From positions 16,919,231 to 16,983,230 of the forward strand of contig OX463815.1 in the NCBI GenBank assembly GCA_949825045.1: DNA of 64,000 nt, written 5' to 3'. This document shows, piece after piece, positions 12,336 to 22,204 of this stretch (its first letter is position 1; each line of letters opens with the position of its first letter). The position numbers and the translations under genes were made by a program. Source of the stretch: Argyresthia goedartella (Eukaryota; Arthropoda; Insecta; Lepidoptera; Argyresthiidae). A model generated the notes under the pieces. The model saw only the letters and a list, made by a program, of their open reading frames with translations. It was not told the DNA's origin and did not search any database.

Positions 12336-12524
12336 ATGCCAGTCGCTGATGATATCCAGCCCTCATGGGCAGATGAGGTCGAGATTGATCAAGGGGCACT
12401 ACCGCCGCCGTCTGAAGTTGTTGAGAATGGGCTCAAAATTGTAACAGAGTACAAGTATGACAATGACAACAAAAAAGTCAAGATTGTCCGCACTTATAAA
12501 ATTGAAAAGCGTGTTGTTTCCAAG
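12336..12524 (+). CDS. eIF3g: eIF3g coding exon 1
   Basis: 63 codons, phase 0 at the end. Acceptor TTTGCAG before the ATG, donor AAG|GTTTGT. Encodes the PSWADEVE and [15 protein letters not shown] parts of the N-terminal domain. Confidence 0.93.
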
Positions 12525-15500
12525 GTTTGTTTTACTTATCCATGGAACTGTCAAGGAGCGCAGCAAAATGGCTGCCATGTCACGGCGCGCTGCGGCCCGA
12601 TTCATAAAAAAATATGATACCTCTGTTTTTTCTATGGGACCTATACCTGAATGTAACGTGGTTGAAAATAATATTAAATAAGCTAAACCAATAAAAATAG
12701 TTTAGTCCAGTTTAGCTTAGCAATACGTTCTAAATTCTTATTTGAAATCAGGATGCCTACTTCAGACCGCGATCATATTTGATTATGTGACAGACAGGCC
12801 CTTTTTTACGTGATCATATTTTATTACGTGACAGACCGATGGTTATCAAGTCTGCACATTTAATAGCTTTGGTAGCTAAGCCAACACTAAAAAATCATCA
12901 TCATCAAATTTACAGAAGTTCTTCATCAGAAACAATTGTGATTCTGATTTCAGAGTATTGCAAAGAGGAAGACATGGAGCAAATTTGGTGACTCTGCCAA
13001 TGACAAGCCGGGGCCTAACCCTGCCACCACCATGGTATCTGAAGATGTCTACATGCAGTTCATCACCAGCAAGGAGGAGAGCCAGAGACCTGATGATGGA
13101 GATCTTGATGGTCTTAAGGTATAAATAGTTACTTACTTTCTATGACCCCATCTCTGCTGGGAAGCTATGGTCGGAAGCTAAATTATACCACTACAATAAG
13201 GGAGCTCAATTATCACAGCAACTTGCTAAAGATGATCCAGAATTTATGGTGTTCTACCACAGAGTACAATATTACTGTGATCCGTCTGTGATCTGAGTCT
13301 GAAATTTCAAATTTGTACTGTGTTCTGAATTGTGTAGTCACATGCTCGCGCTAACACATTTTCACCATTTAGCACCGCAAATTCTCATAGCAAGCTATTT
13401 GGAAGCTTTATTTTTTTAAACAACTGTCAGAAACAATTTCATTTATCTTTCATGTGTGTTATCCATGTTTAGAATAACATTAAGCACAGTATCCAATAGT
13501 TATAGTTTATTGCGGGCCGATTTTCCGCAACTCGAAAACTTCATTTTGCATGATTTGAGTTGGGAGCACTACTACTGCCAACCCAGCTCCTGTAGGAAAC
13601 CTAGCAACCTTAACATCTCAAAAAACGGTGGTAGTTGGGATGGATGGCGATTTTGAACCTTATGCCGTGGCAATAAAATTTAAAACCTATAACGGAAAAG
13701 TGGCGTCAGCTAACGCCAGTGGTATACAAGAGGTTAATGTTGCCCATGACTTCCTGGAGCGACCACGGCGACCCGAGGTGTGTTGCCCAGTAGATGGCCA
13801 TGCCAGAACATTCCAGCAGGACTTGGGTGACTGTCTCCTCAACTTTCATGCAGGCTTTGCACAGTGGGCTGTCTTTAACACCTAGAGTGTGTAAGTGTTG
13901 GTTTAGCAAAGCGTGTGCAGACATTGCTCCAGTTACCAAGCGGAGATGTGACCTCTTTAGCTTCATAAGCTTGTGATAATCCAGGTCTGATCATCAGGAC
14001 TGATGTCTGGCTTGCTTGCCTTTGTTACCTTTGTGTGCTGTCGTAGGGTTATGAATGAATGCTGCTGAATGGCAGTGGTATTATGGGTCCTGGTCCCTCT
14101 AATGTCTTTTCCTAATCCAACCTTGCCTGTGCGTCGGCTGCGTCGTTGCGGCGCGAGCTATTGTCTCCCTTTATCAACTGCTGGGTAACAGTAATTTATT
14201 TATTTATTTAAAATTTGGAAAACCAACAGCTATAAAACTAATTTCTTTAAAAACTAAAATAGAAATAGAAAGCCAATTACAGGTATTCACTTGTAGAAAT
14301 AGAGCAAAAATTAAACATGGGAACACTCATCATATTTGTCACACTTGCCAATTAAAACAAACAGTGAGATATTGACACACAAACCATATTAAAAAAACCG
14401 GTCAAGTGCGAGTCTAAATCGCGCACGAAGGGTTCCGTACCACCGTTCAATGGAAGCGATGGTGTGGAGTGAATAGTTTGGATTTTACACAGCAAAATAT
14501 TGTTTACAAAGTTATTGGTGCGGTTACTTTCACACTCCATGTACGTAACCAGGTGCATCCATAAGTTTGTATGTGGTATTGTTGTATGGGAGCCCCCTTA
14601 AATATTTATTTTATCCTGTTTTTTAGTATTTGTTGTTATAGCGGCAACAGAAATACATAATCTGTGAAAATTTCAACTCTCTAGCTAGCTAGGTTCTTGA
14701 GATACAGCCTGGTGACAGACGGACGGACGGACAGCGAAGTCTTAGTAATAGGGTCCCGTTTGGAACCCTTCGGGTACGGAACCCTAAAAAGATAAAAACT
14801 ATGCACTAAAAAAGCACCGCCTTGCCTTGACAATATTGGTATGAAATAGGTATATCTATGTCCAACAACTTGCTAAAACAGTTAACAGTCCTGCTTGCTC
14901 GTATCATAAATGAATTTTGTCTATAGTTAGTTGAGGCTCTAGGCACATTTAATGGAGGGTTGAATCTGAGTGACCTATGTGGAACAACAAATTTAAGTTT
15001 GCTCAGGAGGACCAGACAATCGATGTCATTATTAATTATTTTTAGCATATATAGGTAATCGGCAATATTCCGCCTATTTTGAAGAGGTAAAAAGTGAAAT
15101 TGTTTACAGAGATTTAGATAGTTATTGGATTTATAGGGAATTTTAACTCTAAAACATAGGTACCTCAGGAACCGCTTTTGGATATTTTCAATACGATCTA
15201 TATAGTTTTGATATTAGTAAAACTCTTAGATATTCGCATAACAAAACCCAGTGATTTCGAAGCTTTATTGTCAATTTTATCAACATTTAACAACATGGTG
15301 TACACCGATATCACGCATTATATTACATCTAGAAAGATCCTGGCCTTGTAAAGTATAGTTTGTGTGAAGAACATTGAATTTACGGGTAAAAGTACAGACG
15401 AAACATTTAGAAGGATTCAGCTCTAACTTATTGATACGGCAATAATCTTCTAAGCGAGTGAGATCTGCCTGAAGGGTAATCACATCAACATGAGATGAAA

Positions 15501-18500
15501 TGTGGTTACATACCTCTGACAGGGCATGGTGACACTCGTATATAAGCCCGGAGGTGATGGTGCTGCTTTGTAGGGCTTGCAGTACTGATTTGTTGTCAGA
15601 TAGTATGCAAATAGGGCAATCCTTTACCTCTCTTTCTGCAATAGCTGTAGTACCCATTATGATGCCCATACACTCGGCTTGCCCATACACTAAAACTAGT
15701 AGATGAAACAGTATTTCTCGGCGTCACTATTGATGCCAAACTACAGTGGGGTCCCCATATTTTAAAATGATCACATAGAATTAGCTCCGCAGCATATGCG
15801 GTTAAAAGAATCAGTGAATTGACTGACGTTGCAACTGCTAGGCTTGTATATTTTAGTTATTTCTATAGCATTATGTCCTACGGCATACTACTATGGGGAC
15901 GGGCTGCTGACATTGAGACCATTTTCATTTTGCAGAAGAGAGCGATCCGATTTATTTATAAGCTATGTAATAAAGAGTCTCTGAGAGATTTCTTCAAAGA
16001 AACCAACATCCTAACAGTTGCAAGTCAATATATCTATGAAAACATAATGTATATGAGGAAAAATATCAGTAGCTTTAAAACCATTGATAGCCGCCACAAT
16101 GTGCAAACTAGAAATAAACATAAACTTTCTTTTCCTATGTTCAGACTCACAAACGTAAGCAGTTCTTTTATGGGACACGTATACGCTTCTACAATAAAAT
16201 TCCGCAAGAAATACAAAACTTGACTGAAGCTCGATTAAAAAAATGTATAAAGCACACTTTGTGCACTAAGGCCTACTACAAAATAAATGACTTTTTACAA
16301 AACACCGACATCTGGTATTAAACCAGTTCATTGCACCCTATATATTATGTTCTATGTAATAATTAGGCACCTACTTAATGTTATATTATGCTTTCTTTGA
16401 TTATGTTATGACGTTAATTAAATCTCAATTTTTGTGCTAGTATGAATAAAAATCTTTGTACTTGAACTTGAAAGACTGTGTTGTGGGCACCTAATGTTGT
16501 TGATCTCCTCATGTTTAGATCTTCTGAGAATGCCCCGGCGCCTGTACCTGAGTTTGTTTTAGAACCGTCTCTGAAGATTCTTAGTTCTCTTTGGTTGAGG
16601 CCCTCGCAAGGGTTTTCATGCAATTGTATTTTATACCTTTTGTCGAGGACATATTGCTTGGGTATCCTATCAGTGGCCGCTTCTAGTAGGGGTTCCTTAC
16701 CTATGTACTCGTCTAGTATTTAAGTGTGGGGTACCCTAGCATGTCTCCACAGGTTGAGTTTTTTAAGACACACCGCTGTTGAAGCTGCTTCCTGTCTGAT
16801 GAAGAGGTGTAGCGGCGGCAGATCCAGTACGGCTTCCAAGGCCGCAGTGATTGTGGTCCTCATGCATCTCGTTGCTGCCATGCAAGACAGCCTCTGGAGT
16901 CGTTGTAGTTTTGCTTCGACAGTGGATAGTTTGGTTCTTGGCCACCAGACTATAGCGCAGTAGCTTATTATAGGCTTGATGACAGCTGAGTAAAGTCAAA
17001 GAGTGGTTTTTGGGGTAAGCTCCAGGTCTTACCTACCATTCTTCGGCACTGCCAAAATGTGACTGTTGCTTTATCAATCTTGTTGGTTGCTCCAATTTAG
17101 CTTGCTGTCTAGTATTACACCAAGGTACTTTACCTCAGCAGCAAATAGTAGCTCTGTACCAAACAACCTGGATGGTCGATAGTTGCCCAGATTGCGCTTG
17201 CTGGTGAACTGATGCTGATAGTTCGTTAGTTGTGCACCAGCGTTCCATAATCCGCAGTGCTGCTAGCGAGGCATCATATACCGTACTTGTGACGATTCCA
17301 CTTGTTAGTATCACTATATCGTCAGCATATCCTACCGTGTAATAGTGTTGTGTATTCAGTCTGGTGCTGAGGTCGTTCGCCACGAGGTTCCAAAGCAGCG
17401 GCGAGAGGACACCACACTTGGGGAATCCCTTCGCTACCAATGCGTGTTGTGATTCCGCTGAAGTGAGTTTAATGACTCTTACTCAACATATTATCTATAA
17501 CTTCACCATAACTGCATTTGTTCCGTGATTTACCAGTGCCGCTGTTATGCTTGTGAATTTAGTCTTGTCGAAGGCTCCTTCAATGTTAATGAAGATTCCT
17601 GGGCACATAGACTTACTGTTGATGGCTTCATCGATTTTGCAAATAACAGAATGAAGAGCTGATTCTGTAGATCCATCCTGACTGTAGGCGTACACATTCT
17701 GATGCAAGGGTATGTTTCTTAGGGCCTTCTCCCGCAGATCTCTATCACATAGCTTTTTCAACGTTTTCAGCAGGAATGGGGCAAGACTGATCGGTCTATA
17801 GGATTTGAGTTGTCGCTCTTACCTGGCTTAGGCATGAAAATTACTTTTACGTCTATCCAGTGTCTCGGTACATATTTGTGTGCCAGACGTGCCCCCATGA
17901 CAGTGGTTAATGCCAGAACTAGTTGGTCTCCTCCCCACTTTAACAAAGCTGGGAATATGCCACACATTCCTCCTCCGTCCAGTATTATCTCCTCCTCCGT
18001 CCAGTTGACCGTTCCTAATAGTTGAAAGTCAGGGATGTGTGTCTGTACTAAGGTACATTCTGCTTCTTCTGGAGTGTTGGTGAGTGTCTTATCCGCTTTG
18101 CGCAGGGATCCAAGTGTTTGACAGTATTCAATATAATAAATGTAGACCATTAATGTCCCCACCTAGGAGCACAGGCCATTACCGTACGTCAATAAGATTG
18201 AGCGATTTTCTACCGGCCAAAGAATACACCTTAAGCAAAGTACCATCACATACTTTTGCACTCATGTTAAGCCAGTTACTTCCGTTTTTCGTGAAAAGAG
18301 ACTCTGTAAAATCACTAGCTCGCGCTAACACATTTTCATCTCTTTACATGTTCGGTTGGCTTTGGCTTAGGGTTTCGTTTAGGTATAAAATAAACAACTA
18401 TCACAAAAAAAATACATGGTCATCTATCAACTTGAGTATAAGAACAAATTATTACACATTAATTTGTTGTTTCAGCCGCAGACCAGCAGTGTGATCTTCA

Positions 18501-19967
18501 AGTGCAGAACCTGCCAGGGTGACCACTGGACCTTGAGCTGTCCTTTCAAGAACTCGACCATGGCGCAAGCCAAGGCAGGAGACGCCAAGGCCGGCGCAGG
18601 TAATATAGGACTTACTTGCATGCGCATTGGCATAGCTCTTTGGGAAACTTTGTTTTGCAAGAATAAGACAAAGCACAGTATCCAATATAATAAATGTAGC
18701 ACATGAATGTCCCCACCGAGGAGCACAGGCCTTTACCGTACGTCTATAAGATTGAGCTATATTCTACCACGCTGGCTCAGTGCGGGTTAGTGGAGGGGTG
18801 TCGGGTTAGTGACTGATCCAACTGTCACAAATTATCAGGCTTCCCTATTATTAGGCAGAGGCCTACTACTACTACGACTACTACTCCCAAGTAGCGGGAC
18901 CTACAGCTTGCCATCCAAAAAACGGAATGTCCGATAAAATACTTGTCTCATTTGTACATGGACAGCACCAGGTTCGAACCTGCATCTCCTGCACGAAACG
19001 CAGAGGTGAAACCCACTAGGCCATGGAGCGCCCTGTAGCTCATTCATTATTAAATATACCTTAATCAAAGTTCCATCACATACTTTTGCACTCATGTGTA
19101 GCCAGCCAGTTACCTCTGTTTTTCGTAAAAAGAGACCAGCTCATCTGACAGAGATCAGCTGCAATGACAGATAAATGTTAGAATATCACACACAAGCTGC
19201 TTAAAAATAATTTGTATTCAATAAATCAAGGTGGCCAATGGCTTATAAAAAATGTGTGAAATATGAATGTTTCCAGACAAGGGCGGCACATCAACCAACA
19301 AGTACGTGGCGCCGTTCCTCCGCGAGGGTGGCGCGGGGCGCGGCGGCACGGGCCGCGAGCCGCCGGGCGCGCGTCGTGACGACATCGCCGCCATCCGCAT
19401 CAGCAACCTGAGCAACTTTGCGGTGGAGGCCGACCTCGAGGACCTGGTGAAGGGCTTTGGCCCGGTGCAGAAGCTGTATCTCGCAAAGGAGAAGGTAGGT
19501 TGATCTAGATTTGATGTCCATGCTCTGTTCTAGCTCAAGCTGTTAATTACACTTGAATAGAGGTTCTTAGTATGAATAACAAAAAGTATCATTTGAGTAG
19601 AGGCCTTATAAACAGGCGTCTATTCGAATGATAACAACCTACTCTTGCTCAAACGTCTGGGGGGTTGTCGCTTAGCGCCGCCATTCTTGAGTTCATTCAA
19701 CAGCCGTCTTGTGTCCGACTCGATCCTCTGAAACTCTACAATGCGTGAAATGGATGCAGCAAATTTGCATAGATTTTGTCATTTTCATTCTCTTTCAAAC
19801 ATTACATGCTTTATCTTCTGTTACAGAGTACTGGACATTGCAAAGGGTTCGCATACGTCCATTTCAAGTTCCGTGCTGACGCCGCAAAGGCCATCCAGAC
19901 CCTCAACGGCCACGGCTATGATCATCTGATTCTAAACGTGGAATGGTCCAAGCCTCCAGCGAACTAA
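12336..19967 (+). CDS. eIF3g: Eukaryotic translation initiation factor 3 subunit G
   Basis: Cytoplasmic subunit of the eIF3 complex, needed for 43S scanning and reinitiation (family knowledge). Five coding exons join in frame: 12336-12524, 12954-13118, 18476-18599, 19277-19494 and 19827-19967, 837 nt for 278 aa. All introns are GT-AG. Domains: an N-terminal eIF3g region ([47 protein letters not shown]), a zinc knuckle in exon 3 of the coding set ([13 protein letters not shown]), a Gly/Arg-rich linker, and a C-terminal RRM with RNP2-like IRISNL and RNP1 KGFAYVHF, ending [16 protein letters not shown]. The length matches insect orthologues (about 270 aa). The 5.4-kb second intron is filled with antisense LINEs. 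Start choice: the ATG immediately follows a splice acceptor. Confidence 0.95.
12954..13118 (+). CDS. eIF3g: eIF3g coding exon 2
   Basis: 55 codons, phase 0 on both sides. Acceptor TCTGATTTCAG, donor AAG|GTATAA. Encodes [11 protein letters not shown] through [18 protein letters not shown], diagnostic for eIF3g. Confidence 0.94.
14393..14790 (+). repeat. SINE-like dispersed element, copy 2
   Basis: Same family as 4528-4943, starting AAAAAAACCGGTCAAGTGCG and ending GGTACGGAACCCTAAAAAG, with a shorter GACGGACGGACGGAC-type core and a deletion around 14580. It sits in eIF3g intron 2. Confidence 0.78.
14800..15477 (-). mobile_element. Jockey-type LINE fragment (RT thumb and C-terminus)
   Basis: On the minus strand 15477-15280 reads as the RT segment [20 protein letters not shown], then FTRK. 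After frameshifts, 15048-14806 reads as the Jockey C-terminus ([16 protein letters not shown], with [10 protein letters not shown]). It interrupts the RNase H of the older LINE in this intron. Truncated and broken. Confidence 0.55.
15695..16470 (+). mobile_element. 5'-truncated Jockey-type LINE with 3' tail
   Basis: Plus-strand RT thumb: [18 protein letters not shown] near 15706, then [16 protein letters not shown] and [20 protein letters not shown] frameshift near 16190 moves the C-terminus to another frame ([16 protein letters not shown]). The 3' tail is GAATAAAAATCTTTGTACTT then GAACTTGAAA, typical of these elements. It splits the RNase H domain of the antisense LINE (halves at 16623-16478 and 15690-15480), so it inserted later. 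Confidence 0.65.
18108..18310 (+). repeat. Direct repeat upstream of eIF3g exon 3, copy A
   Basis: Contains CAGTATTCAATATAATAAAT, GGAGCACAGGCCATTACCG and ACCATCACATACTTTTGCAC. The same sequence recurs at 18660-18770 and, after an insertion, at 19050-19135, on the other side of the exon at 18476-18599. Related pieces are near 13325 and 13480. Confidence 0.7.
18476..18599 (+). CDS. eIF3g: eIF3g coding exon 3 (zinc knuckle)
   Basis: 41 codons plus one base. Acceptor TTTGTTGTTTCAG, donor GCAG|GTAATA. Encodes the CCHC-type zinc knuckle [13 protein letters not shown]. Flanked on both sides by copies of a direct repeat. Confidence 0.93.
18660..19135 (+). repeat. Direct repeat copy B, split by a SINE
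   Basis: 18660-18770 and 19050-19135 match copy A (18108-18310) as one continuous block. The ~280 bp between them, 18771-19049, includes a tRNA-like SINE on the minus strand. Copy A serves as the empty site. Confidence 0.6.
18771..19049 (-). repeat. tRNA-derived SINE inside direct repeat copy B
   Basis: On the minus strand GGCGCTCCATGGCCTAGTGG resembles a tRNA A box and GCAGGTTCGAACCTGG a B box. The ends do not pair as a tRNA acceptor stem. Diverged relatives are at 23575-23650 and 41450-41510. Confidence 0.55.
19277..19494 (+). CDS. eIF3g: eIF3g coding exon 4 (linker and RRM start)
   Basis: 218 nt, phase 1 entry and phase 0 exit. Acceptor TGTTTCCAG, donor AAG|GTAGGT. Encodes [14 protein letters not shown], a very GC-rich Gly/Arg linker ([17 protein letters not shown]), then RNP2-like IRISNL of the RRM. 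GC content is strikingly higher than the neighbouring introns. Confidence 0.94.
19827..19967 (+). CDS. eIF3g: eIF3g coding exon 5 (RRM end)
   Basis: 47 codons including TAA at 19965-19967. Acceptor CTTCTGTTACAG. Encodes RNP1 ([10 protein letters not shown]) and the conserved end [17 protein letters not shown]. Confidence 0.95.
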   Translation, partial: STGHCKGFAYVHFKFRADAAKAIQTLNGHGYDHLILNVEWSKPPAN

Positions 19968-20020
19968 CAGCCTTGTCTATCTACTGTCACATTGATTGTT
20001 TATGTATTAAAGATTTTTTG

Positions 20021-20026
20021 AATAAA
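20021..20026 (+). terminator. eIF3g polyadenylation signal
   Basis: AATAAA 54 bp after the eIF3g stop codon, followed by GAATGGAAATCATGTGGCGG. The position is right for a short 3'UTR. Confidence 0.7.
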
Positions 20027-20100
20027 TGAATGGAAATCATGTGGCGGTTTTATTATGATAAAATATGATAATTGCTTTCGAAGGCTACTAACGCTGAACT

Positions 20101-20836
20101 CCTATACTGCCGCCGCAAGAGAAAAGGACGTAACTTCCATTTTTGCGAAAATGATATATATACACCATTGGAGTCGGAAAACGAAGGCGCGTCTGATGAA
20201 CTAAGTCTTATTTTACTAAAAAATCGCATTACAGAGATATGGTAAGGAAAAAGGGCTAATTTTTGCATAACACAGTCAATACACTAACACAAAAAGACAC
20301 GGTTTTGAAGATGAAAGGACATTATAACAACAAACATCATAGTCAAATGTGCATAATTGTATAAGACATCCATAACATGCTAAGGAATAAAGACGCAAAA
20401 AGTTAATGCTAAAATGAAAGGATTTATTTGGTTAAATATGTCCGCATTTGATGATATAAAAAAGACTATTAGGAAGACAGGACAGAAAGACGCATCTCTG
20501 TGCCGAAATCTCTAAAGAATAAAGCGATATCATATTTTTCTAAGATGAATGAACGTATTTGGCTATTTGAGCCCTTGCTAGTTGCTACTTAGTAACATGT
20601 ATAATTTTAGTATAGTATGAGCTAAGAAAAAATGGAATATTGCAATAAATAATAGTTAAAAACATTTTTGTTAAATTCATAGTGAAAGATAATGTATACT
20701 TTCAATAAGTTACATTTAAAAAATATCCCTTTAACTAACTGTTTAAGCACAGCCAAGCGTTAAACAAATAAACTCTTGTCGTCTCAAAATCAACTTTTGG
20801 AAGTTACGTCTTTTCCTCTTAAGACGGCAGTATAGG
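20101..20836. mobile_element. Candidate MITE with 38-bp inverted ends
   Basis: CCTATACTGCCGCCGCAAGA begins the left end (20101-20138). The right end (20799-20836) is its reverse complement with about six differences, ending GACGGCAGTATAGG. About 736 bp, AT-rich, no ORF. No clear target duplication was found, so the superfamily is open. Confidence 0.5.
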
Positions 20837-20993
20837 TACCAACATGCAATCTGCTATTTATTGTGTGATGCAGCGTTTTAATAATATACCATATACATGG
20901 TGGCCCATTTCGTGGCTAACAATCAAATTTTAGGTGGTATGAAGTTCACTATTTAATGTAAAGAAATGAAAAATATTTTGTCTTTTTATGTGA

Positions 20994-20999
20994 TTTATT
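20994..20999 (-). terminator. Possible polyadenylation signal
   Basis: AATAAA on the minus strand about 255 bp after the stop of the membrane-protein gene. Placement is plausible but unproven in AT-rich sequence. Confidence 0.35.
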
Positions 21000-21253
21000 A
21001 CAAGCGCTTGCTGTGGCAGGACTAGATGAATATGAATTTTCACTAAAGTAACATAAATACATAGATAACATAGATACCTACATACGAACATTCACAGGAA
21101 AAGGTTTGATCAGTATAAATATGTAATCCAAATATATTTTTTACATATTGATAACCTTTACCAATTACTTAAATCAATGATAAACCCTCAAATAACAATT
21201 ATTTACATTTCCAAAGAAAAGCTTGTGCAATTCATCTTAGCAACTAGATTTAA

Positions 21254-21617
21254 TTAAATATCAATATCATACTTTTCATCATCACTGTTAGGGCTATATG
21301 TCTCCTCAGGCAGGTGAATTTCACCACAGAACATAAGTTCCACATAGCGGAAATAGTCCATAGCAATATTTGTGAGCATAGCTCCAGTTGTAACCCCAAG
21401 AACAGTTCCAAGGACTGGTTTTTGACCAACTGAACTTCTCAATATTGCCCATAGGAAGATGGAGCCCAGTGGCCAGAGGCAGCCTCCAAGGAATGCCCAG
21501 GAGAACCGTCTGGCTGGGGCTGCTGCCGCCATGTGCGGCCTCGCCCAGAGCCAGAGGCCTGCACCACCACCCGCTGTCAGGAATAGTATGTCCGTGACGT
21601 CTCTTTTAGGGAATAAT
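21254..21617 (-). CDS. Membrane protein exon 2
   Basis: Contains all the hydrophobic segments and the acidic C-terminus. The exon start is set by the acceptor ending at 21618; frame from exon 1 continues as LFPKRDVTDILF. Confidence 0.75.
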
Positions 21618-22152
21618 CTGTAAGACAATAGTTGGAAACTGGATAGTTCTTGTGCAACTGACGCTTCTTATAAAAAAAAAGGGACATTACAATGTTCAAG
21701 ATTACTTAAATGATGGGACTGTATGGGGTTAATCTGGTTCAACACAGACCTTGCTGTTAATAATTTTGTAATTATTTATTCCTGCTTATGGTTGGAGTGT
21801 AGATAAGGGGGCGCCAAGGAAAAAAAAACTTGCGGCTTCCGCCCCCTTATCGACACTCTGACCGTCGATTTTTTTATGTGAACATGTCAGCAAGTCATGT
21901 GTTTTCGGAATTTACAGCAACATGAACATACCTGACCATCAGGTGTGGATTCATTACAGACACGGACAGTGTTGTATAACTGACGAGGCCTTGAATGGGT
22001 ATATAATAATACAACACATTGTCCCTTGTAAATGGTGGTAGCTTAACGCTGGTCACAGATTTGTTCACCACCTCCACAGCGTTATTTACCGTGCCTGGTA
22101 GATTTGCGAACCGAGCTTTGAGGTTACAAACAATCTTCTGTAACAAATCCAT
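21254..22152 (-). CDS. Unrecognised two-exon membrane protein, 194 aa
   Basis: Exon 1 is 22152-21932 and exon 2 is 21617-21254. Donor CAG|GTATGT and acceptor TTGTCTTACAG join in frame (AG+A, Arg74), giving 585 nt and 194 aa. Exon 1 begins MDLLQKIVCNLKARFANLPG. Exon 2 has hydrophobic segments around DILFLTAGGGAGLWLW, WAFLGGCLWPLGSIFLWAIL and GTVLGVTTGAMLTNIA, so two or three membrane spans are likely. It ends in an acidic tail (SDDEKYDID). I do not recognise the family. The clean splice sites and the protein-like sequence argue for a real gene. The intron carries a dispersed repeat (21680-21795). Confidence 0.75.
21680..21795. repeat. Dispersed repeat in the membrane-gene intron
   Basis: AATGTTCAAGATTACTTAAA through GACCTTGCTGTTAATAATTT recurs at 59725-59830 with few differences. 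Just beyond it, 21797-21860 holds a GC-rich hairpin (GATAAGGGGGCG pairing with CGCCCCCTTATC). Confidence 0.65.
21932..22152 (-). CDS. Membrane protein exon 1
   Basis: 73 codons plus 2 nt from ATG at 22152. Encodes an amphipathic, non-signal-like N-terminus followed by KLPPFTRDNVLYYYIPIQG. Confidence 0.72.
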
Positions 22153-22204
22153 GGTTCTGATGCTCTTGGCAATGGATTTAATATTGCACTTTAGACCAGC
22201 CTAA

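Larger units (their letters stand above)
13706..18110 (-). mobile_element. Degenerate RNase H-bearing LINE, interrupted
   Basis: Minus-strand pieces line up in the order of one LINE ORF2. RT N-terminal part at 18105-17767 ([14 protein letters not shown]). RT at 17761-17495 ([15 protein letters not shown]) and 17440-17135 ([24 protein letters not shown]). RNase H first half at 16623-16478 ([19 protein letters not shown]) and second half at 15690-15480 ([22 protein letters not shown]). A Cys-rich C-terminal tail at 13966-13706 ([19 protein letters not shown]). Frameshifts and stops are frequent. RNase H plus RT suggests the I/LOA group; this is inference. It lies antisense to eIF3g. Confidence 0.65.
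13300..18475. other. eIF3g intron 2 packed with nested repeats
   Basis: A 5.36-kb intron (13119-18475) holding an antisense RNase-H-bearing LINE, two separate Jockey-type insertions and a SINE-like copy, each listed separately. 13615-13735 is a dispersed repeat shared with 5860-6000. Confidence 0.75.

Noticed and set aside
16724..16999. Small ORFs on both strands in the eIF3g intron considered as genes
   Set aside because: They lie between RT and RNase H pieces of the antisense LINE and show no independent similarity.
18960..19035. Possible tRNA gene on the minus strand (GGCCTAGTGG and GGTTCGAAC)
   Set aside because: No pairing of the ends, and diverged relatives at 23575 and 41450 show it is a SINE.
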